The position numbers and the translations under genes were made by a program. The notes under the pieces were generated by a model. The model made no database searches. It was not told the origin of the DNA and saw only the letters and a program-made list of their open reading frames with translations. DNA of 64,000 nt from Streptomyces sp. SCSIO 30461 (GTDB lineage Bacteria > Actinomycetota > Actinomycetes > Streptomycetales > Streptomycetaceae), in assembly GCF_037023745.1 (NCBI RefSeq), contig NZ_CP146101.1:7041001-7105000 (forward strand), given 5' to 3'. Below, piece by piece: positions 46,740 through 55,975 of the stretch (positions are counted from its first letter, which is position 1; each line of letters begins with the position of its first letter).

Positions 46740-47330
46740 ATGGACCCCATCAGTCTCACCACCGAGCGTCTCGAGCTGCGCGCGTTCACGGCGGACGACG
46801 CCGAGGAGGTGTACGCGGCATGCCAGGACCCCGGGATCCAGCGCTGGATCCCGGCGGTCCCCGTCCCCTATGAGAGAACCGACGCGGCGGACTTCGTCGG
46901 TCTGACCGCTCCGAGCGGCTGGCGCGAAGACACCGCCTACTCCTTCTGCGTACGCCTGCGGGACGTTGGTTCGCTGGTCGGCTCCGCCGGTCTGCACCAT
47001 CCGCGCGAGGGCGGGATGGAGGTCGGCTTCTGGACCGCCCCCGGGCATCGGGGCCGCGGTTACGCCACCGAGGTCACGCTGGCACTGGCGCGCTGGGCCT
47101 TCACCGAGTTGGGATGCGTCCGCCTGGAGTGGCGCGCCAAGGTGGGCAACGCGGCGTCGCTCGCGGTGGCCCGCAAGGCGGGATTCACGATGGAAGGCAG
47201 GACACGCGCCGCCATCCGGGACCGTGGGACGGTCCGGGACGCCTGGATCGCCTCGCTGCTTCCATCGGATCTCGGACTGGCGTCGGCCCTCCCTTATCTG
47301 CCGGCGCCCGGTGTCAGAGGCGCCGTCTAG
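46740..47330 (+). CDS. GNAT-family N-acetyltransferase (RimJ/RimL type)
   Basis: 196 aa. LTTERLELRAFTADDAEEVYAACQDPGIQRWIP is the typical RimJ/RimL opening, and GFWTAPGHRGRGYATEVTLALARWAF carries the acetyl-CoA pyrophosphate loop (RGRGYA). Acceptor unknown. It is followed after 11 nt by the AlkX-like gene, so the two are probably co-transcribed. Confidence 0.88.
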   Translation: MDPISLTTERLELRAFTADDAEEVYAACQDPGIQRWIPAVPVPYERTDAADFVGLTAPSGWREDTAYSFCVRLRDVGSLVGSAGLHHPREGGMEVGFWTAPGHRGRGYATEVTLALARWAFTELGCVRLEWRAKVGNAASLAVARKAGFTMEGRTRAAIRDRGTVRDAWIASLLPSDLGLASALPYLPAPGVRGAV

Positions 47331-47341
47331 GGTGCGGAGGC

Positions 47342-48514
47342 ATGACGACAGTGCCTGACGTGCCGCCCGCCATCGCCGAGCTGTCCGCTGACGAGGCCCG
47401 CCGTATCGCGCTGCGCGCCCAGGGGTTCGTCGGAGCCTCGGACCGCAAGAGCGGTGTGCGCGGTGTGCTGCGCCATCTCGGCGCTGTCCAGCTCGACACG
47501 ATCTCGGTGCTGGCGCGCTCGCACGAGCTCGTTCCTTACGCCCGGCTGGGAGCCGTGGGCCGAAGGACGGTCGAGGACGCCTACTGGACCGAGACCCACG
47601 CCTTCGAGTACTGGTCGCACGCGGCCTGCATCCTGCCCGTCGAGGAGTGGCCGCACTTCGCCTTCCGCCGCCGCGCCTACCGCAGCCGTCCGCACTGGGG
47701 CCACGAGCTGCCGGACGGCGCCTATGACGCGGTGATCAAGCAACTGCGCGCGGAGGGGCCGCTCACCGCCACCGAGCTGGGCGGCGCGAAGAACGGCGGC
47801 GAGTGGTGGGACTGGTCCGCGTCGAAAGTGGCCGTCGAGCGGGCGCTGATGTACGGCGAGGTGGTGTGCACCGAGCGGCGCGGCTGGAAGCGGGTGTACG
47901 ACCTCACCGAGCGCGCCGTCCCGGACGCCCTGCTCCATGACGAGCTGGACGACCGCGAGTGCCTGCGGCGCCTGGTGCGCCTCGCCGGGCAGTCGCTGGG
48001 TGTGGGCACGCGCGCCGACATCGCGGACTACCACCGGCTCAAGGCCGAGCAGTTCGACGCCGTGGTCGCCGATTCGGGCCTGGTGCCGGTACGGGTCGAG
48101 GGCTGGGAGAAGCCGGCGTGGGCCGATCCCGAGGCCCTGGCGAGCGAGCCGCGCGGCCGTCACCGTACGACGCTGCTGTCGCCGTTCGACTCACTGATCT
48201 GGGAGCGCCCGCGGACCGAGCGGATCTTCGGATTCACCCACCGCCTGGAGGCGTATGTCCCCAAGCCGAAGCGGGTGTACGGCTATTTCGCGATGCCGCT
48301 GCTGTCGGGCGGCAGGCTGCTGGGCCGCGTCGATCCGGCCCGTGAGGGCACGACGCTGGTGGCCAGGCAGGTCTCGCTGGAGGGCCCCAAAGCGGTGCGG
48401 CCCATGGCTCAGGCGCTTCGCGAGGCTGCCGAATGGGTGGGCTGCGATTCGGTACGCGTCGAGCGCGTGGACCGCCCCGAACTCACGGCACCGCTGGTGG
48501 CGGCGCTGGACTGA
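47342..48514 (+). CDS. YcaQ/AlkX-like winged-helix DNA glycosylase family protein
   Basis: 390 aa. Family (HTH_42) features include LSADEARRIALRAQGF, the QxD catalytic-type motif in LGAVQLDTISVLARSHELV, FEYWSHAACILP, and TLLSPFDSLIWERPRTERIFGF plus YVPKPKRVYGYFAMPLL near the C-terminus. Known of the family: AlkZ (QxQ) unhooks azinomycin crosslinks in Streptomyces, and YcaQ/AlkX (QxD) excises alkylated bases and unhooks interstrand crosslinks. This protein has the QxD form. Activity here is inference. Confidence 0.85.
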   Translation: MTTVPDVPPAIAELSADEARRIALRAQGFVGASDRKSGVRGVLRHLGAVQLDTISVLARSHELVPYARLGAVGRRTVEDAYWTETHAFEYWSHAACILPVEEWPHFAFRRRAYRSRPHWGHELPDGAYDAVIKQLRAEGPLTATELGGAKNGGEWWDWSASKVAVERALMYGEVVCTERRGWKRVYDLTERAVPDALLHDELDDRECLRRLVRLAGQSLGVGTRADIADYHRLKAEQFDAVVADSGLVPVRVEGWEKPAWADPEALASEPRGRHRTTLLSPFDSLIWERPRTERIFGFTHRLEAYVPKPKRVYGYFAMPLLSGGRLLGRVDPAREGTTLVARQVSLEGPKAVRPMAQALREAAEWVGCDSVRVERVDRPELTAPLVAALD

Positions 48515-48585
48515 CCGCCCCGGTCGACCGGCCTCGGCGGCCCTGGCCTGACCCCGGCTGCCCTGGCCGACCTCGGCTGTCGCGA

Positions 48586-49326
48586 TCAGCGGATCTCGAG
48601 GATCTTCTCGCGCATCGCGTAGACGACCGCTTCCATCCGGGAGTGGAGCTGGAGCTTCTCCAGGATGTTGCGTACATGGTTCTTCACGGTGTTCTCGGAG
48701 ATGAACAACTCCTTGGCGATATCGCGGTTGTTCATCCCCGTGGCGACCAGCTTGAGGACTTCCAGCTCCCGTTCGGTCAGCCGGGGCGCGGGCACCAGGC
48801 GGCGCTCGTCGGTGCGCTGGATCATCGACTTGAACTCGGTGAGCAGTTTGGACGCCATCGAGGGGCTGATCTGCGACTGCCCGTCGGCCACGGCGCGGAT
48901 CGCGGTCGAGACTTCGTCGGTGGAGATCTCCTTGAGGAGATATCCCGTGGCACCCGCCTTGATCGCGTCGTAGAGATCGGCCTCCTCGTCGCTGATCGTC
49001 AGCATGATGATCTTCGCGCTGGGGGCCACCTCCTTGATGGAGGTGCAGGCCTCGATCCCGCCGCGCTTCGGCATCCGCACATCCATCAGCACGATGTCCG
49101 GCAGCAGATCGGCCGCCTTGTCCACGGCTTCCGCGCCGTCCCCCGCCTCGCCGACGACCTGGATGTCCTCCTCCTGGGCGAGGACGATCTCAAGCCCCCG
49201 GCGGAAGAGGGCGTGGTCGTCGACCACGAGCACCCGGATCGGCTCCTTGCGGGAATCACCCGGCTGCGCGCCGTCCGCGCCCTCGGTGGCGCCCGTGCCC
49301 CGCACCGGCCCGAAGCTGTCCGCCAT
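48586..49326 (-). CDS. Orphan NarL/LuxR-type response regulator
   Basis: 246 aa from the ATG at 49326 ([10 protein letters not shown]), with GGAGG upstream. The receiver (about 27-145) has [13 protein letters not shown], the phosphoacceptor Asp in IVLMDVRMP, and the Lys in YLLKEIS. The LuxR HTH (about 175-240) is [40 protein letters not shown]. No histidine kinase gene is adjacent, so it is an orphan. From memory its position corresponds to SCO3008 of S. coelicolor, reported as an orphan regulator; I am not certain of the name. Confidence 0.92.
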   Translation of the reverse strand: MADSFGPVRGTGATEGADGAQPGDSRKEPIRVLVVDDHALFRRGLEIVLAQEEDIQVVGEAGDGAEAVDKAADLLPDIVLMDVRMPKRGGIEACTSIKEVAPSAKIIMLTISDEEADLYDAIKAGATGYLLKEISTDEVSTAIRAVADGQSQISPSMASKLLTEFKSMIQRTDERRLVPAPRLTERELEVLKLVATGMNNRDIAKELFISENTVKNHVRNILEKLQLHSRMEAVVYAMREKILEIR

Positions 49327-49542
49327 CGTTCCTCCCCCTGAGGCCGCGGCCCGGGTCATCTGTGGTCGGCCAACCCCGTTCGGCAGCACACCGGTTGGCT
49401 CTGGTCGCCATGATTTCATGCCCGCACGACACCACGGCGATCCCTTGGTGGCACAGCGCGGTGCCCTCGGAGGCACAGGGGTGCCCCTGGGGGCGCACGA
49501 GGCGTTCCAGGGGCACCAACCACCCGATCGGAGTGGACGGGA

Positions 49543-50232
49543 TCAGCCGCCGAGCGCACCACCGGCGCCGCCCGTGTCGCCTCCGGCGAACGGATCGGAG
49601 TTCAGGTGGATGACGCCGTAGTCATAGGCGTGCCGCCGGTAGACGACACTGGGCTCCTTGGTCTCGGAGTCGACGAACAGATAGAAGTCGTGCCCGACCA
49701 ACTCCATTTCGTAGAGCGCCTGGTCGAGCGACATCGGGGCAGCGGTGTGGGTCTTCTCGCGGACCACCAGCGGGCCTTCGCCCTGCACGGCGAGCGAGCC
49801 GATCGTGGTGGTGGGAATGCCCTCGGACCTCTCTTCGGAGACGGGCTGGCCGTTTCCGTTCAACTCTGCGACGCCGGGCACGACATCCGCGACCTCGGCG
49901 GCCGACAGCCGGCCGTTGCCCCGGCGGGTGTGACGCTTGTCGTGCTGCTTGCGCAGTCGTGCCTCAAGCTTGGCCGTGGCCAGGTCGAGCGCCGCGTACG
50001 GGTCGGCGGCCGATGCCTCCGCCCGGATGACCGGTCCCCTCGAATAGAGGGTGATCTCCACGCGGTCGGAACGGTCTGCCTGCCGCGGGTTGTGCTCCTT
50101 GGACACCTCGACGTCGAGGCTGATCACCTTGCCGTCGAACTTCTGGATCTTGTCCAGCTTCAGCTTCTCGGCCACGTGCTTGCGGAACCGCTCCGGCACC
50201 TCGGTCTTGCGGCCCTTGACGACGATGTCCAC
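49543..50232 (-). CDS. hpf: Long ribosome hibernation promoting factor
   Basis: 229 aa from the GTG at 50232 (VDIVVKGRKTEVPERFRKHVAEKLKLDKIQKFDGKV), which has GGAG 6 nt upstream; the longer open frame to 50466 is not conserved. The N-terminal S30AE domain (about 1-105) binds the decoding region. The C-terminal domain (about 170-220, SLDQALYEMELVGHDFYLFVDSETKEPSVVYRRHAYDYGVIHL) mediates dimerisation into 100S ribosomes. Conserved near secA in actinobacteria. The 299-nt upstream gap probably holds its promoter and leader; no specific motif is assigned. Confidence 0.95.
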   Translation of the reverse strand: MDIVVKGRKTEVPERFRKHVAEKLKLDKIQKFDGKVISLDVEVSKEHNPRQADRSDRVEITLYSRGPVIRAEASAADPYAALDLATAKLEARLRKQHDKRHTRRGNGRLSAAEVADVVPGVAELNGNGQPVSEERSEGIPTTTIGSLAVQGEGPLVVREKTHTAAPMSLDQALYEMELVGHDFYLFVDSETKEPSVVYRRHAYDYGVIHLNSDPFAGGDTGGAGGALGG

Positions 50233-50531
50233 GCAGAACTCCGTTCCCGGATAGCTCCGCTTGCGCTGCGGAGCGTCTCCCTCTTGCACCAGGCTCCGGT
50301 CTGCACCGGAGCCTCGGACTTGGTGACTTTCACCTCCTCCTCCCCCATCGGGAAGATCTCCACCCCACCAATTTCGAGGTTCGCGTTCTCGCCACGAACA
50401 CCCGGCCGCAACTCGGCCGTCCATTCGAAGGAGACCAGGGTTCACCAGTCCTCTTCCCCCGAACATAGCTCGCCCCGACCGTGGTCGGCACCCGCTACCA
50501 GCGCGTACATACGATCAGATCTTCCCGCTCG

Positions 50532-51341
50532 TCACTGGCTGCAACGTCCAGGCCATCGAGTGGGTTCCGCGAATCGGTGTCCCGCTTCCCCGCGCGAGCC
50601 GGTGAACGCCGCGACCGGTGCCGCCACGACCGCCGCGACGACGGCGACAGGCCCGGGCGGTACGGCCGATGTGGCGGAGTCGCGGCGCCGCGCGGCACGC
50701 AACGCCCGCGCCGCCTCGGCCAGCGAGGCACCCGTCGTCACGAGATCGTCCACCAGCACGGCTGTGCGGCCTTCCAGCAGCCGCTCAGCGCCGGGGACCA
50801 CCCCCAGAGCACCGGCCATGTTCGCCAGCCTCAGGCGAGCTGTGAGGCCCGACTGATCCGCCACCGGTCGGCACTGCCGCAACACCGGAAGCACCCGAGC
50901 CGGGACCCCTCCATGACGCAGTGCACACGCGGCCGCCGCCGCGACACGGCGTGCCGCGTCCTGTCCGCGTGCCCGCACCGCGTGCCGAGCCGACGGGACA
51001 GGCACCAGAAGCACGGAACCCGACTCTCCGGGCACCCGGTCCGGTACCTGGGCCAGCGCTGCCGCCACCGCGCCCGACAGCGCCCCACCGAGCAGTCCGG
51101 CCAGCCCCAGCGCACCCCGCTCCTTGTGCGCCAGCAGAAGAGCCCGCACGGCGCCCTCGTACCCGGCCGCCGCGAACACCGCGGGCAGCCCAACCGGCTC
51201 CGGACACGGCCGCACTCGCTGCGGCTCCCTGCCGGTCAGCGCCACGACGCACTCCTCGCACAGCGTCGTACGAGGACGCCCGCAGCCGGGGCAGGCCACC
51301 GGCAGCACCAGCCCGGCGATCTCCTGCCACCAGCCCCGCAT
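50532..51341 (-). CDS. comF: ComF-family phosphoribosyltransferase-like protein
   Basis: 269 aa from the ATG at 51341 (MRGWWQEIAGLVLPVACPGCG). An N-terminal four-Cys zinc finger (CPGCG...LCEEC) is followed by a PRTase-like domain with VLLVPVPSARHAVRARGQD and the PRPP loop VLVDDLVTTGASLAEA. In naturally competent bacteria ComF aids DNA uptake; the role in actinobacteria is unclear. 71 nt downstream of lpqB, so likely the last gene of the mtrA-mtrB-lpqB transcript. Confidence 0.9.
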   Translation of the reverse strand: MRGWWQEIAGLVLPVACPGCGRPRTTLCEECVVALTGREPQRVRPCPEPVGLPAVFAAAGYEGAVRALLLAHKERGALGLAGLLGGALSGAVAAALAQVPDRVPGESGSVLLVPVPSARHAVRARGQDAARRVAAAAACALRHGGVPARVLPVLRQCRPVADQSGLTARLRLANMAGALGVVPGAERLLEGRTAVLVDDLVTTGASLAEAARALRAARRRDSATSAVPPGPVAVVAAVVAAPVAAFTGSRGEAGHRFAEPTRWPGRCSQ

Positions 51342-51412
51342 GGCGTCCACTGTCCCGCGGCGGGGAGCGCCCCGCCACCCCTGTGGACAACTACGCGGGG
51401 CTCCGCGGCGCA

Positions 51413-53242
51413 CTACCCGGGATAGACCGGCAAAGAGCCCTTGTCGATCAACGTCTGCCAGTTCGCGGACGGCGCCAGCCGCACCAGTCCGTCATCGGAG
51501 ACCGCCACCAGCGGCTGCTCCTCGTCGTCACTCGCGGCGATGGCGGACACCTTGTTCAGCCCTGGCACGCCCCCGGCCGGTGACAGTGAACCGTCCGTGG
51601 CGATGTAGCGCACCTGCTGAACGCCCCGCGTCTCCTTGCCCACCACCACAAGCCTGCTCGGCCCCGCCCACGACACCGCGGTCACGCCCTCGAGCCGAGG
51701 CGCCGCCGACTGCAGGTCGGTCACGGAGAACGCGGTGGTGCCGTCCGCGTTCTCCCTGCGCTCGACCCGGCCGATCTTCAGGGAGCTCTTGCCGTCCTTC
51801 GTGAGCAGCAGCGCTATCCGCACCCCGTCGGAGGCCAGTTTCAGCGACTCGATCCGGGCGCCGTCGAGCGTGGCGACGCTCACCTCCTGCGGCGCTCCCC
51901 GGCCGCCCGCGAAACGCAGCAGTCGCGGCCCTGCGGGGTTCCGGTCGGCCACCCACAGATCGCCGCGGTCCCAGCTCGGTGCCGACAGCCGGTCCTCCGG
52001 CCGTGCGCCGGTACTGCTCGCCAGAGGGGCCCCGAGCTTCTCGTCGGAGATGATCGAGGCGGCGTAGAGGTACTGGCCGTCCTGGGACACGGCCGCGGCA
52101 CGCTCCTCGTTGCGGGCGACCGCGAGGCTGCCTATGTGCAGCTCGCCTGTGCCGAACGGGCCGCGCACCGCCGTGAACTGATCGAGGGTCCCCGTAGGCG
52201 CGGTGACGGCCATCCGACCGGCATCGTCGACGAAGTACACGTTGTCCGCCCGGAGCACCGGCGGTTGCCGCTCCGCCTGAGCGGCGCTGAGCACGCACAG
52301 AGTGCCGCCGTCGGACCGCTGCAACTGCACCTGATCGACTCGTGGAGAGGTCAGACCACGCAGGGTGAGCAGTACCAGGGAGGCCATGTTGTGGCAGGCC
52401 GTGCGCCCCACGTGGGAGGCCTTCTCGTTGAGCGGCAGCCGCAGGACGTTCTGGTCGTCCGGCGTCAGGGTCGTGGTGCCCGCCTTGAGCGCGGTGCCCT
52501 TGGGGAAGGGCGAGGTGACCACCGGCCTGAGCCAGGTCGTCGGCCCGTCGAAGAGGGACGACACGGTCTGCGCGACCGGGTCCATCCGGGTGACCGGGTC
52601 CTGCCGCTGCCGGATGTACACCGGGTCCGCGACCACCGACTTCTCACCGGATGTGTAGTAGTAACGGTTGACGGAACCGTAGTTGCGCTGGAAGTCGCTC
52701 TCCCCGAGCAGCAGACCGCCCGGGGCGTAGTCGATGCGCCACTCCTTGCCCTTGCCGTCCGGCGCACTCTCCTGGACGAGCCGCAGCGAGCCGTTGTACT
52801 GGGTCGACGGCACCGCCGCGTACGCGCCCCGGTCCACCGTGGCGATCTGCTCGCCGCGGAGGTTGTACGTGCGGTCGGGCGCGTCCTTCTCCACGTCGAG
52901 GTCCCACTCGGGGGCCTCGGTCAGCACCGTGGTCTGCTCCTGCGGCTTCCACTCCTTGGCGGCCCGCTTGGTCAAGTACTTGCGTGCCGTCGCGAAGCTC
53001 GGATCGTCACTCGTCATGGCTTCGAGAAAGCCGTCGACGATCTCCCCGGGCTCGGCACCCTCGCGGGGGGCCACCGCGAGCACCCGCACCTGCGAGTCCG
53101 CGCCCTGGGTGGCTTTCACCTGCTCGACATCCCCACTGTCCGGCATCGACGCACACCCACCCAGCAGCAGTGCCGCACAGGTGGGCAGCGCGGCGGACCG
53201 CATCACGCGCGCTCGGCCGTGACGGCGACGCTCAGCGCCCAC
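51413..53242 (-). CDS. lpqB: Lipoprotein LpqB
   Basis: 609 aa from the GTG at 53242, overlapping the 3' end of mtrB and preceded by GGGGGAGG; an open frame continues to 53362 inside mtrB. Signal peptide with lipobox (ALPTCAALLLGGC). An N-terminal GerMN domain (about 45-330) and a C-terminal beta-propeller (about 340-600, including SWAGPSRLVVVG) follow. Known: LpqB works with the MtrAB two-component system in actinobacteria, modulating the sensor kinase from outside the membrane. Confidence 0.93.
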   Translation of the reverse strand: MGAERRRHGRARVMRSAALPTCAALLLGGCASMPDSGDVEQVKATQGADSQVRVLAVAPREGAEPGEIVDGFLEAMTSDDPSFATARKYLTKRAAKEWKPQEQTTVLTEAPEWDLDVEKDAPDRTYNLRGEQIATVDRGAYAAVPSTQYNGSLRLVQESAPDGKGKEWRIDYAPGGLLLGESDFQRNYGSVNRYYYTSGEKSVVADPVYIRQRQDPVTRMDPVAQTVSSLFDGPTTWLRPVVTSPFPKGTALKAGTTTLTPDDQNVLRLPLNEKASHVGRTACHNMASLVLLTLRGLTSPRVDQVQLQRSDGGTLCVLSAAQAERQPPVLRADNVYFVDDAGRMAVTAPTGTLDQFTAVRGPFGTGELHIGSLAVARNEERAAAVSQDGQYLYAASIISDEKLGAPLASSTGARPEDRLSAPSWDRGDLWVADRNPAGPRLLRFAGGRGAPQEVSVATLDGARIESLKLASDGVRIALLLTKDGKSSLKIGRVERRENADGTTAFSVTDLQSAAPRLEGVTAVSWAGPSRLVVVGKETRGVQQVRYIATDGSLSPAGGVPGLNKVSAIAASDDEEQPLVAVSDDGLVRLAPSANWQTLIDKGSLPVYPG

Positions 53243-55280
53243 GAGTCGAGTCCTCCCCCTCCGGGATCCGTGCGGCACCGTCGCCGTCACTCGTACGCCC
53301 AGGCGTGCCCGCCTGGCCACTCCGGCCGGTCCGGCCCGGCTGGCGCGCCACGACCCGGGCACCGCTGCCAGGCAGGGCCGCGGGGTCCACCGGCGTCGGC
53401 AGCGGGGCTCGCGGGGGCGTCAGTGGCGCCCGGGCGGCCATCGATATCGGCGAACGGCCGGTGCCGGGCTGCGACGGCACCGTCGCCAGCCGCACGGCGT
53501 TCTCCGCGCTTCCCGTACCGGGGCCGCTCTGCCGGGCACGCCGGGAGTCCTCCGGCTCCAGGGGTATCGGCGAACCGCGCAGCGGCTCGTCCGCGGTACG
53601 CGGCAGGGTGAGGCGGAACTGCGAGCCACCACCCGGCTCGCCCCAGGCCTGGAGCCAGCCGCCGTGCAGCCGTGCGTCCTCGACGGCGATGGACAGGCCG
53701 AGACCCGTACCGCCGGTGGTCCGCGCCCGGGCCGGGTCGGCCCGCCAGAAGCGGTTGAACACACGGGTCGCCTCGCCCGGCTTCAGGCCCACCCCGTAGT
53801 CCCGTACAGCCACGGAGACCGCTCCACCCGCGGCTGCCAGCCGCACGACCACATCGCGGCCCTCGCCATGCTCCACGGCGTTGACGACCAGATTGCGCAG
53901 GACGCGCTCGATGCGCCGGGAGTCGATCTCCGCGACCACGGGCTGCTCGTCGCCGACGACGCGGATACGGGTGCCCTTGCGCTCGGCCAGCGGCTCGGCG
54001 CCGCCGATGACCCGGCGCACCACCTCGCGGAGGTCTATCGGCTCGGCCTCCAGAGCCGCGGCGCCCGCGTCGAAACGGCTGATCTCCAGCAGGTCCGAGA
54101 GCAGCGACTCGAAGCGGTCCAGCTGGTCCCCCAGCAGCTCCGCCGACCGGGCCGTCACCGGGTCGAAGTCGCTCCGGGCCTCGTGGATGACGTCCGCCGC
54201 CATCCGCACGGTGGTCAGCGGGGTGCGCAGCTCGTGCGAAACGTCGGAGACGAACCGGCGCTGCATCCGGGACAGGTCCTCCAGCTGCTGGATCTTGTGC
54301 TGGAGGCTCTGCGCCATCTTGTTGAAGGCCTCGCCGAGCCTGGCGATGTCGTCCTCGCCCGAGACCTTCATCCGCTCTTGCAGACGCCCTGCGGAGAGCC
54401 GCTCGGCGATCCCCGCGGCCATCCGCACGGGCGTCACGACCTGGCGCACCACCAGCCACGCGATCGCGCCGAGCAGTACCACCACGAACAGTCCCGCCGT
54501 CGCGAGCGTCCCCTTGACGAGACTGAGCGACTCGTCCTCCTGGGTCAGCGGGAAGAGGTAGTACAGCTCGTAGGCGTTGCCGGCGACGTCGTTGAGGCGC
54601 TTGCCGACGACCAGACCGGCCTCCGGCGCCCGCTGGGACGAGTAGGCGATGTTGATGTACGTCTGGAACGTGCCCGTGCCCTGCGCGACGGAGTCCCGCA
54701 GGTCCTGCGGGATGCTGGTGACGTCGACGTTGCCGGACGCGCGGGGCCCGCGGTTGGTGCCCGCGGCGCCTGAGTCGGGGCTGAGCGCCACCACGTGGTA
54801 GGCGCCCTGGCCGCCGCTGGCCAGCTGCTTCACCAACTCGGACCGCCAGTTCACCGCGGCCCGGCCGGGCATGCCGTCGGTGGCGTCGCCTTCGGAACCG
54901 CCGAGCGCCACCGGGCCGCTGGCCTTGTCCTGGGCAGCGGTGAAGCCACCCGCGGCCTGGCTTTGCGCCGCCAGTTCCTTCGCGTCGAGGAGCCCGTTGC
55001 GGACCTGGCCGATGACGACGAGGCCGAGCAGCAGCACCACTCCGATCGACATGAGCAGGGTGCTGGCCACCACACGCAGCTGGATGTTCCGCCGCCACAG
55101 CCGAACGGCCGGCAGCAGCGGACGACGGATCCAGCGCATGGCGAGCCGGAGCACCGGTCCACCCGGAGCCCCGTCCTGGAACACCCTGCCTACGCGCGAA
55201 GGGCCACGACCCGGTTCGGCAGCCCGCCCCGTACGGACTCCCGGCCCCCCGGGTTTCGGAGCAGTGCTGCCCACGGTCAT
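53232..55280 (-). CDS. mtrB: Sensor histidine kinase MtrB
   Basis: 682 aa. Two transmembrane helices (LLMSIGVVLLLGLVVIGQV and GLFVVVLLGAIAWLVVRQVV) flank an extracellular sensor of about 180 residues. A HAMP domain leads to the phosphoacceptor FVSDVSHELRTPLTTV and the ATPase motifs VLRNLVVNAVEHG (N box) and GTGLGLSIAVED (G box). A Pro/Ala-rich C-terminal tail of about 100 residues is typical of Streptomyces. Partner of MtrA, which ends 1 nt before it. Confidence 0.95.
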   Translation of the reverse strand: MTVGSTAPKPGGPGVRTGRAAEPGRGPSRVGRVFQDGAPGGPVLRLAMRWIRRPLLPAVRLWRRNIQLRVVASTLLMSIGVVLLLGLVVIGQVRNGLLDAKELAAQSQAAGGFTAAQDKASGPVALGGSEGDATDGMPGRAAVNWRSELVKQLASGGQGAYHVVALSPDSGAAGTNRGPRASGNVDVTSIPQDLRDSVAQGTGTFQTYINIAYSSQRAPEAGLVVGKRLNDVAGNAYELYYLFPLTQEDESLSLVKGTLATAGLFVVVLLGAIAWLVVRQVVTPVRMAAGIAERLSAGRLQERMKVSGEDDIARLGEAFNKMAQSLQHKIQQLEDLSRMQRRFVSDVSHELRTPLTTVRMAADVIHEARSDFDPVTARSAELLGDQLDRFESLLSDLLEISRFDAGAAALEAEPIDLREVVRRVIGGAEPLAERKGTRIRVVGDEQPVVAEIDSRRIERVLRNLVVNAVEHGEGRDVVVRLAAAGGAVSVAVRDYGVGLKPGEATRVFNRFWRADPARARTTGGTGLGLSIAVEDARLHGGWLQAWGEPGGGSQFRLTLPRTADEPLRGSPIPLEPEDSRRARQSGPGTGSAENAVRLATVPSQPGTGRSPISMAARAPLTPPRAPLPTPVDPAALPGSGARVVARQPGRTGRSGQAGTPGRTSDGDGAARIPEGEDSTRGR

Positions 55281-55281
55281 G

Positions 55282-55971
55282 TCAGCTCGGTCCTGCCTTG
55301 TAACCGACGCCGCGGACGGTCACCACGATCTCCGGACGCTCGGGGTCCCTCTCGACCTTGGAGCGCAGCCGCTGCACGTGCACGTTCACCAGCCTGGTGT
55401 CGGCGGCATGGCGGTAGCCCCACACCTGCTCGAGCAGCACCTCTCGGGTGAACACCTGCCACGGCTTGCGGGCCAGCGCGACCAGCAGATCGAACTCCAG
55501 CGGGGTCAGCGCGATCGACTGCCCGTCCCGCTTCACGGAGTGGCCCGCCACATCGATGACCAGGTCGCCGATGGTGAGCTGCTCGGGAGCCGGCTCCTCC
55601 GACCTGCGCAGCCGCGCCCTGATACGGGCAACGAGCTCCTTCGGCTTGAAAGGCTTCACGATGTAGTCGTCAGCGCCGGACTCCAGTCCGACGACCACGT
55701 CCACGGTGTCACTCTTGGCCGTGAGCATGACAATGGGTACACCCGACTCGGCCCTGATCAGCCGGCACACCTCGATGCCGTCCCTACCGGGCAGCATGAG
55801 GTCGAGCAGCACGAGGTCCGGCTTGGCCTCGCGGAAAGCGGCGAGGGCCTTGTCGCCGTCCGCTACGAACGACGGCTCGAACCCTTCACCACGCAGCACG
55901 ATGCCGAGCATCTCGGCCAGTGCGGTGTCGTCGTCGACGACAAGGACGCGTCCCTTCATATTCGACATCAT
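55282..55971 (-). CDS. mtrA: OmpR-family response regulator MtrA
   Basis: 229 aa. The receiver VLVVDDDTALAEMLGIVLRG has the phosphoacceptor Asp in LVLLDLMLPGRDG and Lys in IVKPFKPKELV. The winged helix ends VNVHVQRLRSKVERDPERPEIVVTVRGVGYKAG. Known roles in Streptomyces: control of development, antibiotic clusters, cell wall and nitrogen genes. ATG at 55971 lies 4 nt after the mtnA stop, so it may be partly co-transcribed with mtnA; in-frame ATGs at 55968 and 55959 are alternatives. Confidence 0.96.
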   Translation of the reverse strand: MMSNMKGRVLVVDDDTALAEMLGIVLRGEGFEPSFVADGDKALAAFREAKPDLVLLDLMLPGRDGIEVCRLIRAESGVPIVMLTAKSDTVDVVVGLESGADDYIVKPFKPKELVARIRARLRRSEEPAPEQLTIGDLVIDVAGHSVKRDGQSIALTPLEFDLLVALARKPWQVFTREVLLEQVWGYRHAADTRLVNVHVQRLRSKVERDPERPEIVVTVRGVGYKAGPS

Positions 55972-55975
55972 CCCA

